From the NCBI RefSeq assembly GCF_900108855.1, contig NZ_FNXY01000005.1:639061-703060 (forward strand): 64,000 bases of DNA. Direction: 5' to 3'. The notes beneath the pieces were generated by a model, which was not told the DNA's origin, did no database searches, and worked only from the letters and a program-made list of their open reading frames with translations. The stretch's first letter is position 1, and each line of letters starts with the position of its first letter. The translations under genes were made by a program, and so were the position numbers. The DNA is from Dyadobacter koreensis (lineage in GTDB: Bacteria; Bacteroidota; Bacteroidia; Cytophagales; Spirosomataceae). Of this stretch, positions 26,079-33,920 are shown piece after piece.

Positions 26079-26335
26079 AAGGCAGGTCTCCTGACTTGTA
26101 ACATTTATATCGTCCTTCCCGGAATAATGATTGAATTTTGAATGAGTGAATGATCGAATGTTAGAGTATGCCAAATCTCAGCCCGTTCCACCATTCTATC
26201 ATTCTCTCAATCCATCATTCAACATTAATACCCCAGTGGACATTGTTGATATAAACTTTTGATGTTACTTACAGTTGCGCGACAGTTCGTGATTTGCACA
26301 CGATTCCCTATTAATTCACTGATAGTAAAACCTTC
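26079..26335 (-). promoter_or_regulatory. Cobalamin riboswitch (minus strand) with an inserted hairpin
   Basis: Read on the minus strand: GGGAATCGTGTGCAAATCACG, ACTGTCGCGCAACTGTAAGT, CCACTGGGG, then an extra segment of about 105 nt (26123-26230), CCGGGAAGG, and finally GTCAGGAGACCTGCC. These are the conserved blocks of the class I cobalamin aptamer in the right order. It controls the receptor gene at 23479-25881. The insert between the CCACTG and GGGAAGG blocks is shared with the second riboswitch. Confidence 0.92.
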
Positions 26336-26410
26336 TTCTGTTGGAAAAATATAGAAAAGAACTTATTGGGGTGCAAATGTAGGGTTTTAAATGGAGTAAC
26401 TGGTAATTAT

Positions 26411-26615
26411 ACGAAACGTTCCGAAGGAACGATTATCCGGAAACTGATAATTTTTCTACCGACGAAATGTTCCTGTCGGAACAGAAAAAGTACAGTACTA
26501 TCTCATTATCTGCCTCTTAAATGTTTGAATGTTTTTGTCCCTTGGGACATTTCGTCGGTAGAAAGTGGCGATATCATCTGGGAGATCGTTCCGTTAGGAG
26601 AACGTTTCGTGATTT
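26411..26615. repeat. Composite hairpin element, copy G (left flank of the transposase)
   Basis: Outer left ACGAAACGTTCCGAAGGAAC, left arm CTACCGACGAAATG with stem TGTTCCTGTCGGAACA (26456-26483), spacer, one right arm (TGTCCCTTGGGACA, ending 26561), outer right CGTTCCGTTAGGAGAACG then TTTCGTGATTT. The inner arms read CTACCGACGA rather than the CTACCAACGA of copies A-F, so it belongs to a second subfamily. Confidence 0.88.
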
Positions 26616-26743
26616 TGTTTCTGTGCTTGTTTGTGTGCTTGTTTCGTGCCGATTCTTCGTTAATAAAAATGCGTGTATAATCTTTTGGTCCCTTCTTAAT
26701 TTTCAATAGATTGCAACTTTTACACACGCTAAATAAATGCATA

Positions 26744-27205
26744 ATGGCCAACACTTACACACAACTTCATGTACAATTCGTATTTGCTGTAAAACATAGG
26801 GAGGCACAGATTCAACCTGAATGGAAAGAAAAGTTACACAAATATATTACTGGAATATTTCAGGAAAACCGGCATAAAATGCTTCAAATAAACAGCATGC
26901 CTGACCATATTCATATCTTCGCCGGAATTCGTCCGCATCAATCAATTTCTTCACTAATCCAAAATGTAAAAACCGAAAGTAGTAAATGGGTTAAATACCA
27001 GAATTTTAATAAATACCCTTTTGCCTGGCAAGAAGGATATGGGGCTTTTTCATATGGAAAAAGTCAAGTGCCGGATGTAATCAGATATATTCAAAACCAG
27101 GAAATACATCATCAAAAGAAAAGTTTCCTGGAAGAGTATAGAAAGTTGCTCGTCGCTTTTGATATTGATTGGGAGGAGCAATACATTTTTAAGGAATTAG
27201 AATAG
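26744..27205 (+). CDS. IS200/RAYT-type HUH (Y1) transposase
   Basis: 153 residues from MANTYTQLHVQFVFAVKHRE. An upstream in-frame ATG (26711) adds only 11 unrelated residues. Catalytic features: the HUH pair H55-I-H57 in MPDHIHIFAG, the block GYGAFSYGKS, and the nucleophile Tyr114 in VIRYIQNQEIHH. Such enzymes cut and rejoin single-stranded DNA next to hairpins, using 5'-phosphotyrosine links. The size matches IS200 TnpA. Flanking by hairpin elements with different left and right arms argues that it recognises them. The gene appears intact. Confidence 0.92.
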   Translation: MANTYTQLHVQFVFAVKHREAQIQPEWKEKLHKYITGIFQENRHKMLQINSMPDHIHIFAGIRPHQSISSLIQNVKTESSKWVKYQNFNKYPFAWQEGYGAFSYGKSQVPDVIRYIQNQEIHHQKKSFLEEYRKLLVAFDIDWEEQYIFKELE

Positions 27206-27224
27206 TTTCCAAGTGTTCCGAAAT

Positions 27225-27765
27225 CACGAAACGTTCCGAAGGAACGCGGAAAATAAGCAATGCATATATTTTTCTACCGACGAGATGTTCCTATCGGAAC
27301 AAAGCTTGTTGAGCGATAATGATGAATTCTATCGACGAGATGTTCCTAACGGAACAGGCTTGATGAACGAAAATGATGAGTTCTACCGACAAGATGTTCC
27401 TATCGGAACAGGCTTGATGAACGATCGTGATGATTTCTACCCACAAGATGTTCCTATCGGAACAAAGCTTGTTGAGCGATAATGATGATTTCTACCGACG
27501 AGATGTTCCTATCGGAACAGGATTGATGAACGATCGTGATGATTTCTACCGACAAGATGTTCCTATTGGAATAGGCTTGTTGAATGATAATGGTGTTTTC
27601 TTCCGACGAGATATTCCTATCGGAACGGGATTGTTGAATGATAATTTCTCCCGACGAAAAGTTTCTAGCGGAATATGATTGATTTGGACTTGTCCCATCG
27701 GGACATTTCGTAGGTAGAAAAACGTTTGACAATAATCCGGTTCGTTCCTTTTGGAACGTCTCGTG
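27225..27765. repeat. Composite hairpin element, copy H, with an expanded left-arm array
   Basis: Outer left CACGAAACGTTCCGAAGGAA (27225), outer right CGTTCCTTTTGGAACGTCTC (27743), single right arm TGTCCCATCGGGACA ending TAGGTAG (27717). The left arm is not single but repeated eight times between 27272 and 27675. It gives the right-hand flank of the transposase. Confidence 0.88.
27272..27675 (+). repeat. Tandem array of eight 54-55 bp units
   Basis: Units start at 27272, 27327, 27381, 27435, 27490, 27544, 27598 and 27646. Each begins TTCTACCGACRAGATGTTCC, carries the TGTTCC/GGAACA hairpin, and ends in one of two linker types: GCTTGTTGAGCGATAATGAT or GCTTGATGAACGATCGTGAT. The last unit is shortened and decayed. 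Open frames across it translate as 18-residue repeats, but the 55-bp units break the frame, so I treat it as non-coding. Confidence 0.9.
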
Positions 27766-27849
27766 CAATTGCACAAACTAGTTTCTTGCAAAATAATTTT
27801 GACGCTCTAAAAAATTTAATAGTAAGTTTGCAACCGTTAAGTGGTGTGT

Positions 27850-28105
27850 GAAGTAATATTTGCTTTACACTTAAAAGGGAATCCGGTGAAAATCCGGAGT
27901 AGTACCCGCTGCTGTAAGTTCACTAAAAAAGTCACAACATTTTTGCCACTGGGGAATTAATGTTGAATGATTCAATGAGTGAATGATAGAATGGTTGATA
28001 ACGCCAAAGTCTGGCGCGCTCCATCATTCTCTCATTCAAAACTCTCTCATTCAACATTGAACCGGGAAGGCGTTGGGAGACTGAACGAGCCAGAAGACCT
28101 GCCAA
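27850..28105 (+). promoter_or_regulatory. Cobalamin riboswitch (plus strand) with an inserted hairpin
   Basis: Blocks in order: AAAAGGGAATCCGGTGAAAA, CCGCTGCTGTAAGT, GCCACTGGGG (27945), an insert of about 100 nt (27958-28058), CCGGGAAGGC, and GAGCCAGAAGACCTGCC (28087). This is the class I cobalamin aptamer. It lies 153 bp before the Co/Ni permease gene and should control that gene and the BtuB-like receptor after it. The insert matches that of the minus-strand riboswitch. Confidence 0.93.
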
Positions 28106-28209
28106 TTAACATCATATTCGGAATGCTTTCGGGAAAAAAGGCGTGAAGTTACTGGTTTGGCAGCGGTATTTTGTTGTCAGGTTACTTCGTATTGTATTTT
28201 CCATAAGTT

Positions 28210-28236
28210 ACCCGTGGTATGATAAACGGGTTTTTC
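28210..28236 (+). terminator. Riboswitch expression-platform terminator before the permease gene
   Basis: ACCCGT, a ten-base loop, ACGGGT, then TTTTCTC. The flanking words ATAAGTTA and TAACTTAT could extend or compete with the stem. It ends 22 bp before the start codon, a usual place for a B12-dependent terminator or start-site sequestering hairpin. Confidence 0.65.
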
Positions 28237-28258
28237 TCAATAACTTATGTGAAAGAAC

Positions 28259-28894
28259 ATGATCAATTATTTACTTGTAGATTCTCTTCTTCTTGGTGTT
28301 CAGCACTCTTTTGAGCCGGACCATATGGCGGCGGTTTCTGTTTTGGCAACAGAGAAAAACCAGAAGCCCAAAGATCGTCTGAAGCTGATCTGGCGGTCGT
28401 CGCACTGGGCACTCGGGCATTCTTTGACGTTGATACTTTTCGCTTGTCTGGTTTTGATATTGAAATCTACAATCTCTCTTAATATTTCTGAAAAAGTTGA
28501 ATTAGTAATCGGACCATTAATGATCTGGTTGGGAATTGTTGCCTTTCGGCGGAATTTCAGAAAGCCTGATTTGACAGATCAACCGATAATAGATCAAAAA
28601 TTCAGCCGTTCATTTTGGGTTGGTATGGTACACGGACTGGCTGGAACTGGCGGAGCCTGCGCAGTAGCATTAACCTTGGCTGCAAGTGATGCTTACACGG
28701 CTGTCTGGATTATTATTCTGCAAAGTTTCGGGATCATTTTCTCTATGTCCGCTTACGGTTATTTCTTCGCTTTTTCAATCAACAAATTCGCTGCAAAACG
28801 GGATTCTGTTTTGAAAATCATCAATTATGTAGTCGGCACTTTTTCAATCATTATTGGTCTGATTACACTATACGGAGCTTTTGAAGGGCAATAG
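28259..28894 (+). CDS. Nickel/cobalt permease-like membrane protein
   Basis: 211 residues, about six membrane helices. The first helix carries H16-S-F-E-P-D21-H22 (H-x4-D-H), the metal-selecting signature of NiCoT and related RcnA/UreH-like transporters. HWALGHSLTLILFA and GMVHGLAGTGGACAVALTLAA are the other conserved segments. Family members move Ni2+ or Co2+. Control by a cobalamin riboswitch points to cobalt uptake for corrin synthesis (inference). It is followed by the BtuB-like receptor after 60 bp, probably in one transcript. Confidence 0.82.
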   Translation: MINYLLVDSLLLGVQHSFEPDHMAAVSVLATEKNQKPKDRLKLIWRSSHWALGHSLTLILFACLVLILKSTISLNISEKVELVIGPLMIWLGIVAFRRNFRKPDLTDQPIIDQKFSRSFWVGMVHGLAGTGGACAVALTLAASDAYTAVWIIILQSFGIIFSMSAYGYFFAFSINKFAAKRDSVLKIINYVVGTFSIIIGLITLYGAFEGQ

Positions 28895-28954
28895 TGCTCG
28901 GTACATTTTCTTTTGTTTCGCTAAATCGCATACCATTTTATATATCCATACCCA

Positions 28955-31150
28955 ATGAATTTTAATTTTTACCAAGCCACCATTCATCAACTCACATTTG
29001 CAGGTCTATTAGCCATGACCGCCACTTTCTCCGCGGAAGCGCAGGAAGTGGTTTTATCTGATTCTACAAGAGAAAATATTTTGAATCCTGTTGTCGTAAC
29101 GGCCACACGTTATGAAACAAGGAAAGAAAAAATTCCTCAAAAACTGGATATTATCACCCGTCAGGATATTGAGATGACACCTTCGAATGACCTTACAGAT
29201 ATTGTAAGAAAAACGGCAGCTGTCGATGTGATTCAATATCCGAATTTGTCATCAGGAATCGGTATCCGTGGTTTTCGGCCTCAGTTTTCAGGCTTAAATC
29301 AGCGCACTTTATTACTGATTGACGGCCGCGCGGCGGGGGCTACCAATTTGTCTCAGATTAATCTGAATGGTGTCGAAAGAATTGAAGTTTTAAAAGGTCC
29401 TGCTTCTTCATTGTATGGTTCTCAGGCGATGGGCGGGGTTATTAATATTATTACCCAAAGATCAAAAGGTGATACCAAAGGAAACGGTTTTCTGGAATAC
29501 GGCAGTTTTCAATCCTATCAGGCTGGCTTGAATGCAGGCGGGAATCTGACAAAAAAACTGGATTATGATATGTCCTTTTCCTATTTTGAAAGATCAAAAA
29601 ATTACAAGATCGGGAAGTGGAATTTGTTCCGTGATACCTTTGATTATACCAAAGTTACAAAAAACTATACTGCCCAGCCTGAGACGGAAGTGGATGAAAC
29701 ACAGGCCGATGGTGCAACGAGACCTTACACAAAACTTCATTATTTCACAGGCTCTTTGAGATTGGGTTACCAGTTAAATGACAATTGGAGAGTTGATATT
29801 CGTGGTGATAAATTCCAGGCGAAAAATGTAGAATCGCCGGGAGAGATTTCTTCGGGATCCACCGAGGCAAGCACCAAGGATGTTGATCGTGCAGGATTTG
29901 ATGTTTCGCTAACCGGGAAAATCGGGAATCACAACCCGAGCCTGAAAGTTTTTACTTCGGAAGAAAATACGAAAAATTATACGCTGAATGTTTCCGGCAA
30001 ACCTGTCGTTCCTTTCCGTTCTGCTGAACTTGGGAATAACTGGAAAGGTATTCAGGTTAAAGATGTCTGGACAATCGGAAATCATTCTTTAATTGTAGGT
30101 TATGATTATTTGAATTCTTCAACCGAAAGTCGCCGGTGGACGAACGATACGACCGAACGCGCTCCGACACAGCCAGCATATGCACTAATTTCTTCTGCGT
30201 TTTTTGCGCAAGCGATGTTGAATTTCGGCCGTCTGACGGTACAGCCGGGCGTTCGTTATGATAATATTACTTTTAATGTGAAGGAAACTGCGCTTTTACC
30301 AACTTATAAAGCAGGGAAAAAAACAATTCCGTTTACAAGTCCAAGCCTGGGCGTGAGTTATGAACTTGTTCCTGCTTTGCGTGTGAAAGGAACAATCGGC
30401 CGGGCATTTGTGACGACGGATGCTTACAGTGTGGCAGGATATAATGAAGTGCGCGATGCAAAAGGAAGAATTGCGGTGACGGCCGGAAACCCTGATCTGA
30501 AAAATGAAAGCAGCGTGAGTTGGGATTTGGGATTAAGTTTTAACAAACCAAAAACTGGATTGTCTGCAAACGTAACTTATTTTTCAACAAAGGTAACCAA
30601 CCGTATAGCGAAGGTGATCAGAACGGTTAATGAGCCGCTGGCAAATAAAGATGTGATTGTATCCCGGGCGACTTTTGTCAACGCAGCCAATGCGGAAATC
30701 CGTGGTTTGGAAACGGAAGTGACTTATGATTTTGGAGCACTATCAAATTACAGATATTCGCTGAAAACTTTTGTAAATGCTACTTCCATGTTCAAAGCGG
30801 CGGAAGATATTATTGGCACTGATGAGTCAAAAGTGACCCGCGATATTCAGAATGTGGCGAAAAACACCTTCAATTATGGTTTGGAATATGATAATTTGAA
30901 ATGGCTGCGACTTCGTTTATCTGGTCGTACAATAGGAACACGGATGGATATCGATTATACCGATCCGATTAATCCGGTTATTGATTATCCAAAATACATG
31001 GTGCTAGACTTCACGGCAGCTTTCAAAATTGCCCAAAAACATATGCTGGCTTTGAAAGTAAACAATCTGACAGACGAAAATTATTACGAAAAACGTGGCT
31101 ACAACTTACCCGGCCGTGCTATTTCCGTACGATATACTGTGGCATTTTAA
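28955..31150 (+). CDS. BtuB-like TonB-dependent receptor
   Basis: 731 residues. Signal peptide ending FSAEAQ (about residue 30). Then a TonB-box-like NPVVVTATRYETRKEKIPQK region, a plug (IEMTPSNDLTDIVRKTAAV, IRGFRPQF, VEVLKGPASSLYGSQAMGG-type) and a barrel ending AISVRYTVAF. Unlike the receptor at 23479 it has no carboxypeptidase-like domain and resembles BtuB/CirA-type receptors. Behind a cobalamin riboswitch and a Co/Ni permease, its cargo is most likely cobalamin or another corrinoid. A strong terminator follows at 31215. Confidence 0.9.
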   Translation: MNFNFYQATIHQLTFAGLLAMTATFSAEAQEVVLSDSTRENILNPVVVTATRYETRKEKIPQKLDIITRQDIEMTPSNDLTDIVRKTAAVDVIQYPNLSSGIGIRGFRPQFSGLNQRTLLLIDGRAAGATNLSQINLNGVERIEVLKGPASSLYGSQAMGGVINIITQRSKGDTKGNGFLEYGSFQSYQAGLNAGGNLTKKLDYDMSFSYFERSKNYKIGKWNLFRDTFDYTKVTKNYTAQPETEVDETQADGATRPYTKLHYFTGSLRLGYQLNDNWRVDIRGDKFQAKNVESPGEISSGSTEASTKDVDRAGFDVSLTGKIGNHNPSLKVFTSEENTKNYTLNVSGKPVVPFRSAELGNNWKGIQVKDVWTIGNHSLIVGYDYLNSSTESRRWTNDTTERAPTQPAYALISSAFFAQAMLNFGRLTVQPGVRYDNITFNVKETALLPTYKAGKKTIPFTSPSLGVSYELVPALRVKGTIGRAFVTTDAYSVAGYNEVRDAKGRIAVTAGNPDLKNESSVSWDLGLSFNKPKTGLSANVTYFSTKVTNRIAKVIRTVNEPLANKDVIVSRATFVNAANAEIRGLETEVTYDFGALSNYRYSLKTFVNATSMFKAAEDIIGTDESKVTRDIQNVAKNTFNYGLEYDNLKWLRLRLSGRTIGTRMDIDYTDPINPVIDYPKYMVLDFTAAFKIAQKHMLALKVNNLTDENYYEKRGYNLPGRAISVRYTVAF

Positions 31151-31214
31151 GGATTTAAATCTGACTTTTAATAAGCTGAATGTCGAATTGAATTTTAAAT
31201 AAACAATAATATAA

Positions 31215-31251
31215 ATCCTTCATCCGTACTTTTGGGTGAAGGATTTTATTT
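31215..31251 (+). terminator. Intrinsic terminator after the BtuB-like gene
   Basis: ATCCTTCATCC / GGGTGAAGGAT (11 bp with one wobble, 8-nt loop), followed by TTTATTTT. An in-frame TTG inside it would extend the next gene and is therefore rejected as its start. Confidence 0.85.
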
Positions 31252-31276
31252 TATGATACCTCTTAATCCAATCATC

Positions 31277-32233
31277 ATGAGACAGCGAATTTGCAACCTG
31301 ATTTCGATATCCATTTTATACCTGATTTTCATTTCAAACTGTCTGGCGCAACCAGCTTTTAATGTGGTGCCGCTTGGTGTAAAAGGCGGCGGTGCGGAAG
31401 GGAATCTTTCGGCTTATATGATCGCTCCGGTTAATTCGGAGGCTTATGTTTGTCTGGATGGCGGAACGGTTCGGCAGGGAGTTGAAGTAGCAGTTGCCAA
31501 CGGTGCTTTTGCGGCCACGGCAGATCAGGTATCAAGAAGTTTTATCAAAGGATTCCTTATTTCTCATGCACATCTGGATCACGTTTCAGGCATGATCACA
31601 AACGCGCCTGAGGATACAGCAAAGTTTATTTATGCTTTCCCAAAATGTCTGGAAATTATAAAAAATCATTATTTCAACTGGGAGAGCTGGCCGAATTTTG
31701 GGAGTGAAGGTGTTAATCCATTGAAGAAATTTACTTACAAACCTTTGTCAGAAGGACAGGAAATTCCGCTGGAAAATACCGAAATGACATTAAAGACTTT
31801 CTCTTTAAGTCATGGAAATCCCTATGAAGGTGCTGCTTTTTTAATTCAAACGCATGGCAAACAGGCATTGTATTTTGGAGATACCGGCCCGGATGAGGTT
31901 GAAAAATCAACTAAACTTCAAAAAGTATGGGAAGCAGTGGCACCATTAATCAAAGCAAAAACATTAACCGGAATTTTTCTGGAAGTTTCTTATCCTAATG
32001 AGCAGCCGGACAACAAATTGTTTGGTCATTTAACACCAAACTGGATTATGAAGGAAATGGATAGGTTGGCAATTCTAGCCGGAAAAGAAAATATGCGGGA
32101 TTTGAAACTGGTCATCACGCATATGAAACCGACTGGTCAGAATGAAGTAATCATCAAAGGTCAGCTCAGTAATAATAATGCACTCGGATTACAAATCATT
32201 TATCCCGAGCAAGGAACCGCATTTGAATTGTAA
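31277..32233 (+). CDS. Class II 3',5'-cyclic-nucleotide phosphodiesterase (MBL fold), secreted
   Basis: 318 residues from MRQRICNLISISILYLIFIS, a signal peptide ending CLAQ. An upstream ATG at 31253 is possible. The metallo-beta-lactamase core shows H-A-H-L-D-H-V-S-G, the class II cAMP phosphodiesterase signature, with SLSHGNPYEGAAFLIQTHGK and LEVSYPNEQPDN further along. The enzyme would hydrolyse cyclic nucleotides in the periplasm. It stands alone between a terminator and a convergent DUF72 gene. Confidence 0.85.
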   Translation: MRQRICNLISISILYLIFISNCLAQPAFNVVPLGVKGGGAEGNLSAYMIAPVNSEAYVCLDGGTVRQGVEVAVANGAFAATADQVSRSFIKGFLISHAHLDHVSGMITNAPEDTAKFIYAFPKCLEIIKNHYFNWESWPNFGSEGVNPLKKFTYKPLSEGQEIPLENTEMTLKTFSLSHGNPYEGAAFLIQTHGKQALYFGDTGPDEVEKSTKLQKVWEAVAPLIKAKTLTGIFLEVSYPNEQPDNKLFGHLTPNWIMKEMDRLAILAGKENMRDLKLVITHMKPTGQNEVIIKGQLSNNNALGLQIIYPEQGTAFEL

Positions 32234-32236
32234 AAA

Positions 32237-32286
32237 CCACGAATACAAAAATCAAAACACATTTGTGAAAATTAGTGTATTCGTGG
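32237..32286. repeat. Inverted repeat between convergent genes
   Basis: CCACGAATAC ... GTATTCGTGG with about 30 bp between and a small internal CACA/TGTG pair. It probably acts as a terminator, or is an intergenic palindromic element. Confidence 0.6.
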
Positions 32287-32303
32287 CGGAAAAAGAAAAG
32301 TTG

Positions 32304-33215
32304 CTAAAATAAACCGATTTGATCTGAATTACCTTTCTTGGTTGGAATTCCAGGAGTATGCGGAATCTTAATTTCAGTCCCAAACTCCTTATTGACTTTT
32401 TCAATCAGATAAGCGGATAAAAGGGGAGAGGCCTCTTCATGATTTTGGTGTACGAAGAAGTAAATATTTTCTATTCCCTGGTTCACCCAAAGTTTTAAAC
32501 GATCCAGCCAGTCATCCAAACGCGAGTAATCAGAATCAACGTTCGCACCGTTGTAACGAATAAATGCCGTCGGAGTCGTTAAGCGCATATGCAGCAAATC
32601 ACGCCGACCGGCTGTGTCCGTGATAATATGGGTGATATTTTTCTTCTCAAGCTGCTCATACAATGGGCTATTATCCCATGAGCCATCATACCAGGCAGTA
32701 TGTCTTAATTCCAGCGCAAGCGGAAATCCGGAAGACCATACTTCCAGATAATCCCGCAATACTTCCCAGTTTTTCGGACCGAAGTTATCTGGCATTTGCA
32801 GAAACAACATACCAAGCTTTTCTTCAAGATGCGAAATATGGTCGAGATATACACTCGTTGGCTGTTCAGCGTCTTTCAGTCGTTTCCAATGACTTATTCC
32901 CTGATGAAGTTTTGGAAAAAAACGAAATCCTTCCGGTGTTTTGGTATGCCAGCTGTCTATGGTTTCGAGCGGAAAATTGTTGTAAAAAGTGGCATTCAGT
33001 TCAATACTGTTGAATTGAGTCGCATAGTATGCCAATTCGTCCTTCGTTCCTTTTGGATAGAAATTCTTTAAATCTGCTTTATTCCATTTGGCACAACCTA
33101 TAAATATTTCAGGTCTCCCTTTTTTTGATTTTTCTAAAACGAGCTTATTGTCTTTGTTGTCGGGTGGAAGCACAAAATCTACCACCTCTGGATTATCAAT
33201 TTTTCCGAATTTCAT
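32304..33215 (-). CDS. DUF72-family protein (YecE-like)
   Basis: 303 residues. IFIGCAKWNKADLKNFYPKG, YYATQFNSIELNATFYNNFP, GFRFFPKLHQGISHWKRL and a late IENIYFFVHQNHEEASPLL follow the DUF72 TIM-barrel family in order. The family is common and its function is unsettled. Residues typical of the barrel's putative active site (LELRHTAWYDGSW) are kept. It is convergent with the phosphodiesterase gene. Confidence 0.92.
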   Translation of the reverse strand: MKFGKIDNPEVVDFVLPPDNKDNKLVLEKSKKGRPEIFIGCAKWNKADLKNFYPKGTKDELAYYATQFNSIELNATFYNNFPLETIDSWHTKTPEGFRFFPKLHQGISHWKRLKDAEQPTSVYLDHISHLEEKLGMLFLQMPDNFGPKNWEVLRDYLEVWSSGFPLALELRHTAWYDGSWDNSPLYEQLEKKNITHIITDTAGRRDLLHMRLTTPTAFIRYNGANVDSDYSRLDDWLDRLKLWVNQGIENIYFFVHQNHEEASPLLSAYLIEKVNKEFGTEIKIPHTPGIPTKKGNSDQIGLF

Positions 33216-33301
33216 GGCTGGTTGGTTAATATCTGGTTTTTTGGGGAGATGATAAATATACTGAATAATCCATGCTTAGCGGACTATGCCAGTTTAGTAT
33301 A

Positions 33302-33341
33302 TAAAAAAGAAGTGCCATGGCGAAAATTAACCATGGCACTT
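33302..33341 (-). terminator. Terminator of the cupin gene
   Basis: AAGTGCCATGG / CCATGGCACTT with a ten-base loop. On the minus strand CTTTTTTAT follows. It ends the transcript of the cupin gene at 33359. Confidence 0.85.
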
Positions 33342-33358
33342 GCGTCTGATATTGTAAC

Positions 33359-33874
33359 TTATCTTCCGAAATCGTCCTGAACGCGAACGATATCGTCTTC
33401 ATCAGAAGGATTGGATGGATCTGTATGCTGCCAGATTTCAGCAACGACGCCCCACTCATCGACACCGATCAGGCGGTGACGCTCTCCCTGATTAAGACTT
33501 ATCACCGTTCCGATCGGCAATTGTTTCATTTCAGTTTCTTCGTCTGTGTCGCTGATCACGATACCTGCGTTGCCACCGATTACTTTCCAGATTTCGGCAC
33601 GGCGGTGGTGATATTGCCATGACAGACGTTTCTGCGGCGCTACGACCAAAATTTTTGGGCTCAGTTTTTCATAACCTGCAAAGTCTTCAAGCGACAAATG
33701 CGGGAAAAAAGTTTTGATAAATTGTGGAGCCTGACTTTCGTCAAGTACAAAAAAACCTCCCCATGGACGGGAATGATCTTTGGCTACAACTGAAAAACCT
33801 TGTTCGTCAATAAACTTCTGAACATTATCGAAAACAACAGCCTTATCAGTCGAAGCTGGAAATACATCAAGCAT
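33359..33874 (-). CDS. Cupin protein, type II phosphomannose isomerase-like
   Basis: 171 residues. The cupin core LSWQYHHRRAEIWKVIGGNAGI supplies the metal-binding His and Glu, followed by IGTVISLNQGERHRLIG and EIWQHTDPSNPSDEDDIVR. This matches the C-terminal cupin of ManC / type II mannose-6-phosphate isomerases. Next to a mannan-degradation locus, a role in mannose-phosphate metabolism is plausible, for example turning mannose-6-phosphate into fructose-6-phosphate, but this is inferred from context. Terminators on both sides give it its own transcript. Confidence 0.8.
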   Translation of the reverse strand: MLDVFPASTDKAVVFDNVQKFIDEQGFSVVAKDHSRPWGGFFVLDESQAPQFIKTFFPHLSLEDFAGYEKLSPKILVVAPQKRLSWQYHHRRAEIWKVIGGNAGIVISDTDEETEMKQLPIGTVISLNQGERHRLIGVDEWGVVAEIWQHTDPSNPSDEDDIVRVQDDFGR

Positions 33875-33920
33875 ATTTTATAAGTTTGGTTAAGATCCGG
33901 TAGAAATTCAAAATTAGAAT

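Larger units (their letters stand above)
26411..27765 (+). mobile_element. Transposase cassette: element G - Y1 transposase - element H
   Basis: Two composite hairpin elements in the same orientation flank the single Y1 transposase gene, with 128 bp before the start codon and 19 bp after the stop. This is the layout of a REP-associated tyrosine transposase (RAYT) locus, or of an IS200-like element with retained end copies. It sits between two cobalamin riboswitches. No target-site duplication is visible, as expected for single-strand transposition. Confidence 0.7.

Noticed and set aside
26711..26743. Upstream ATG for the Y1 transposase
   Set aside because: It adds 11 residues unlike the family. 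The usual opening begins at the ATG at 26744.
27272..27675. Possible CRISPR array (repeat of about 30 bp, spacing of about 24 bp)
   Set aside because: The would-be spacers fall into two recurring types rather than being unique, the repeat is a hairpin arm of the local element, and no cas gene is present.
27213..27678. Possible repeat protein with 18-residue repeats
   Set aside because: Some units are 55 bp, which breaks the frame. The frames also start and end inside element parts and have no start context or signal.
31232..31276. TTG start for the cyclic-nucleotide phosphodiesterase
   Set aside because: It lies inside the terminator hairpin of the preceding gene and would hide the signal peptide.
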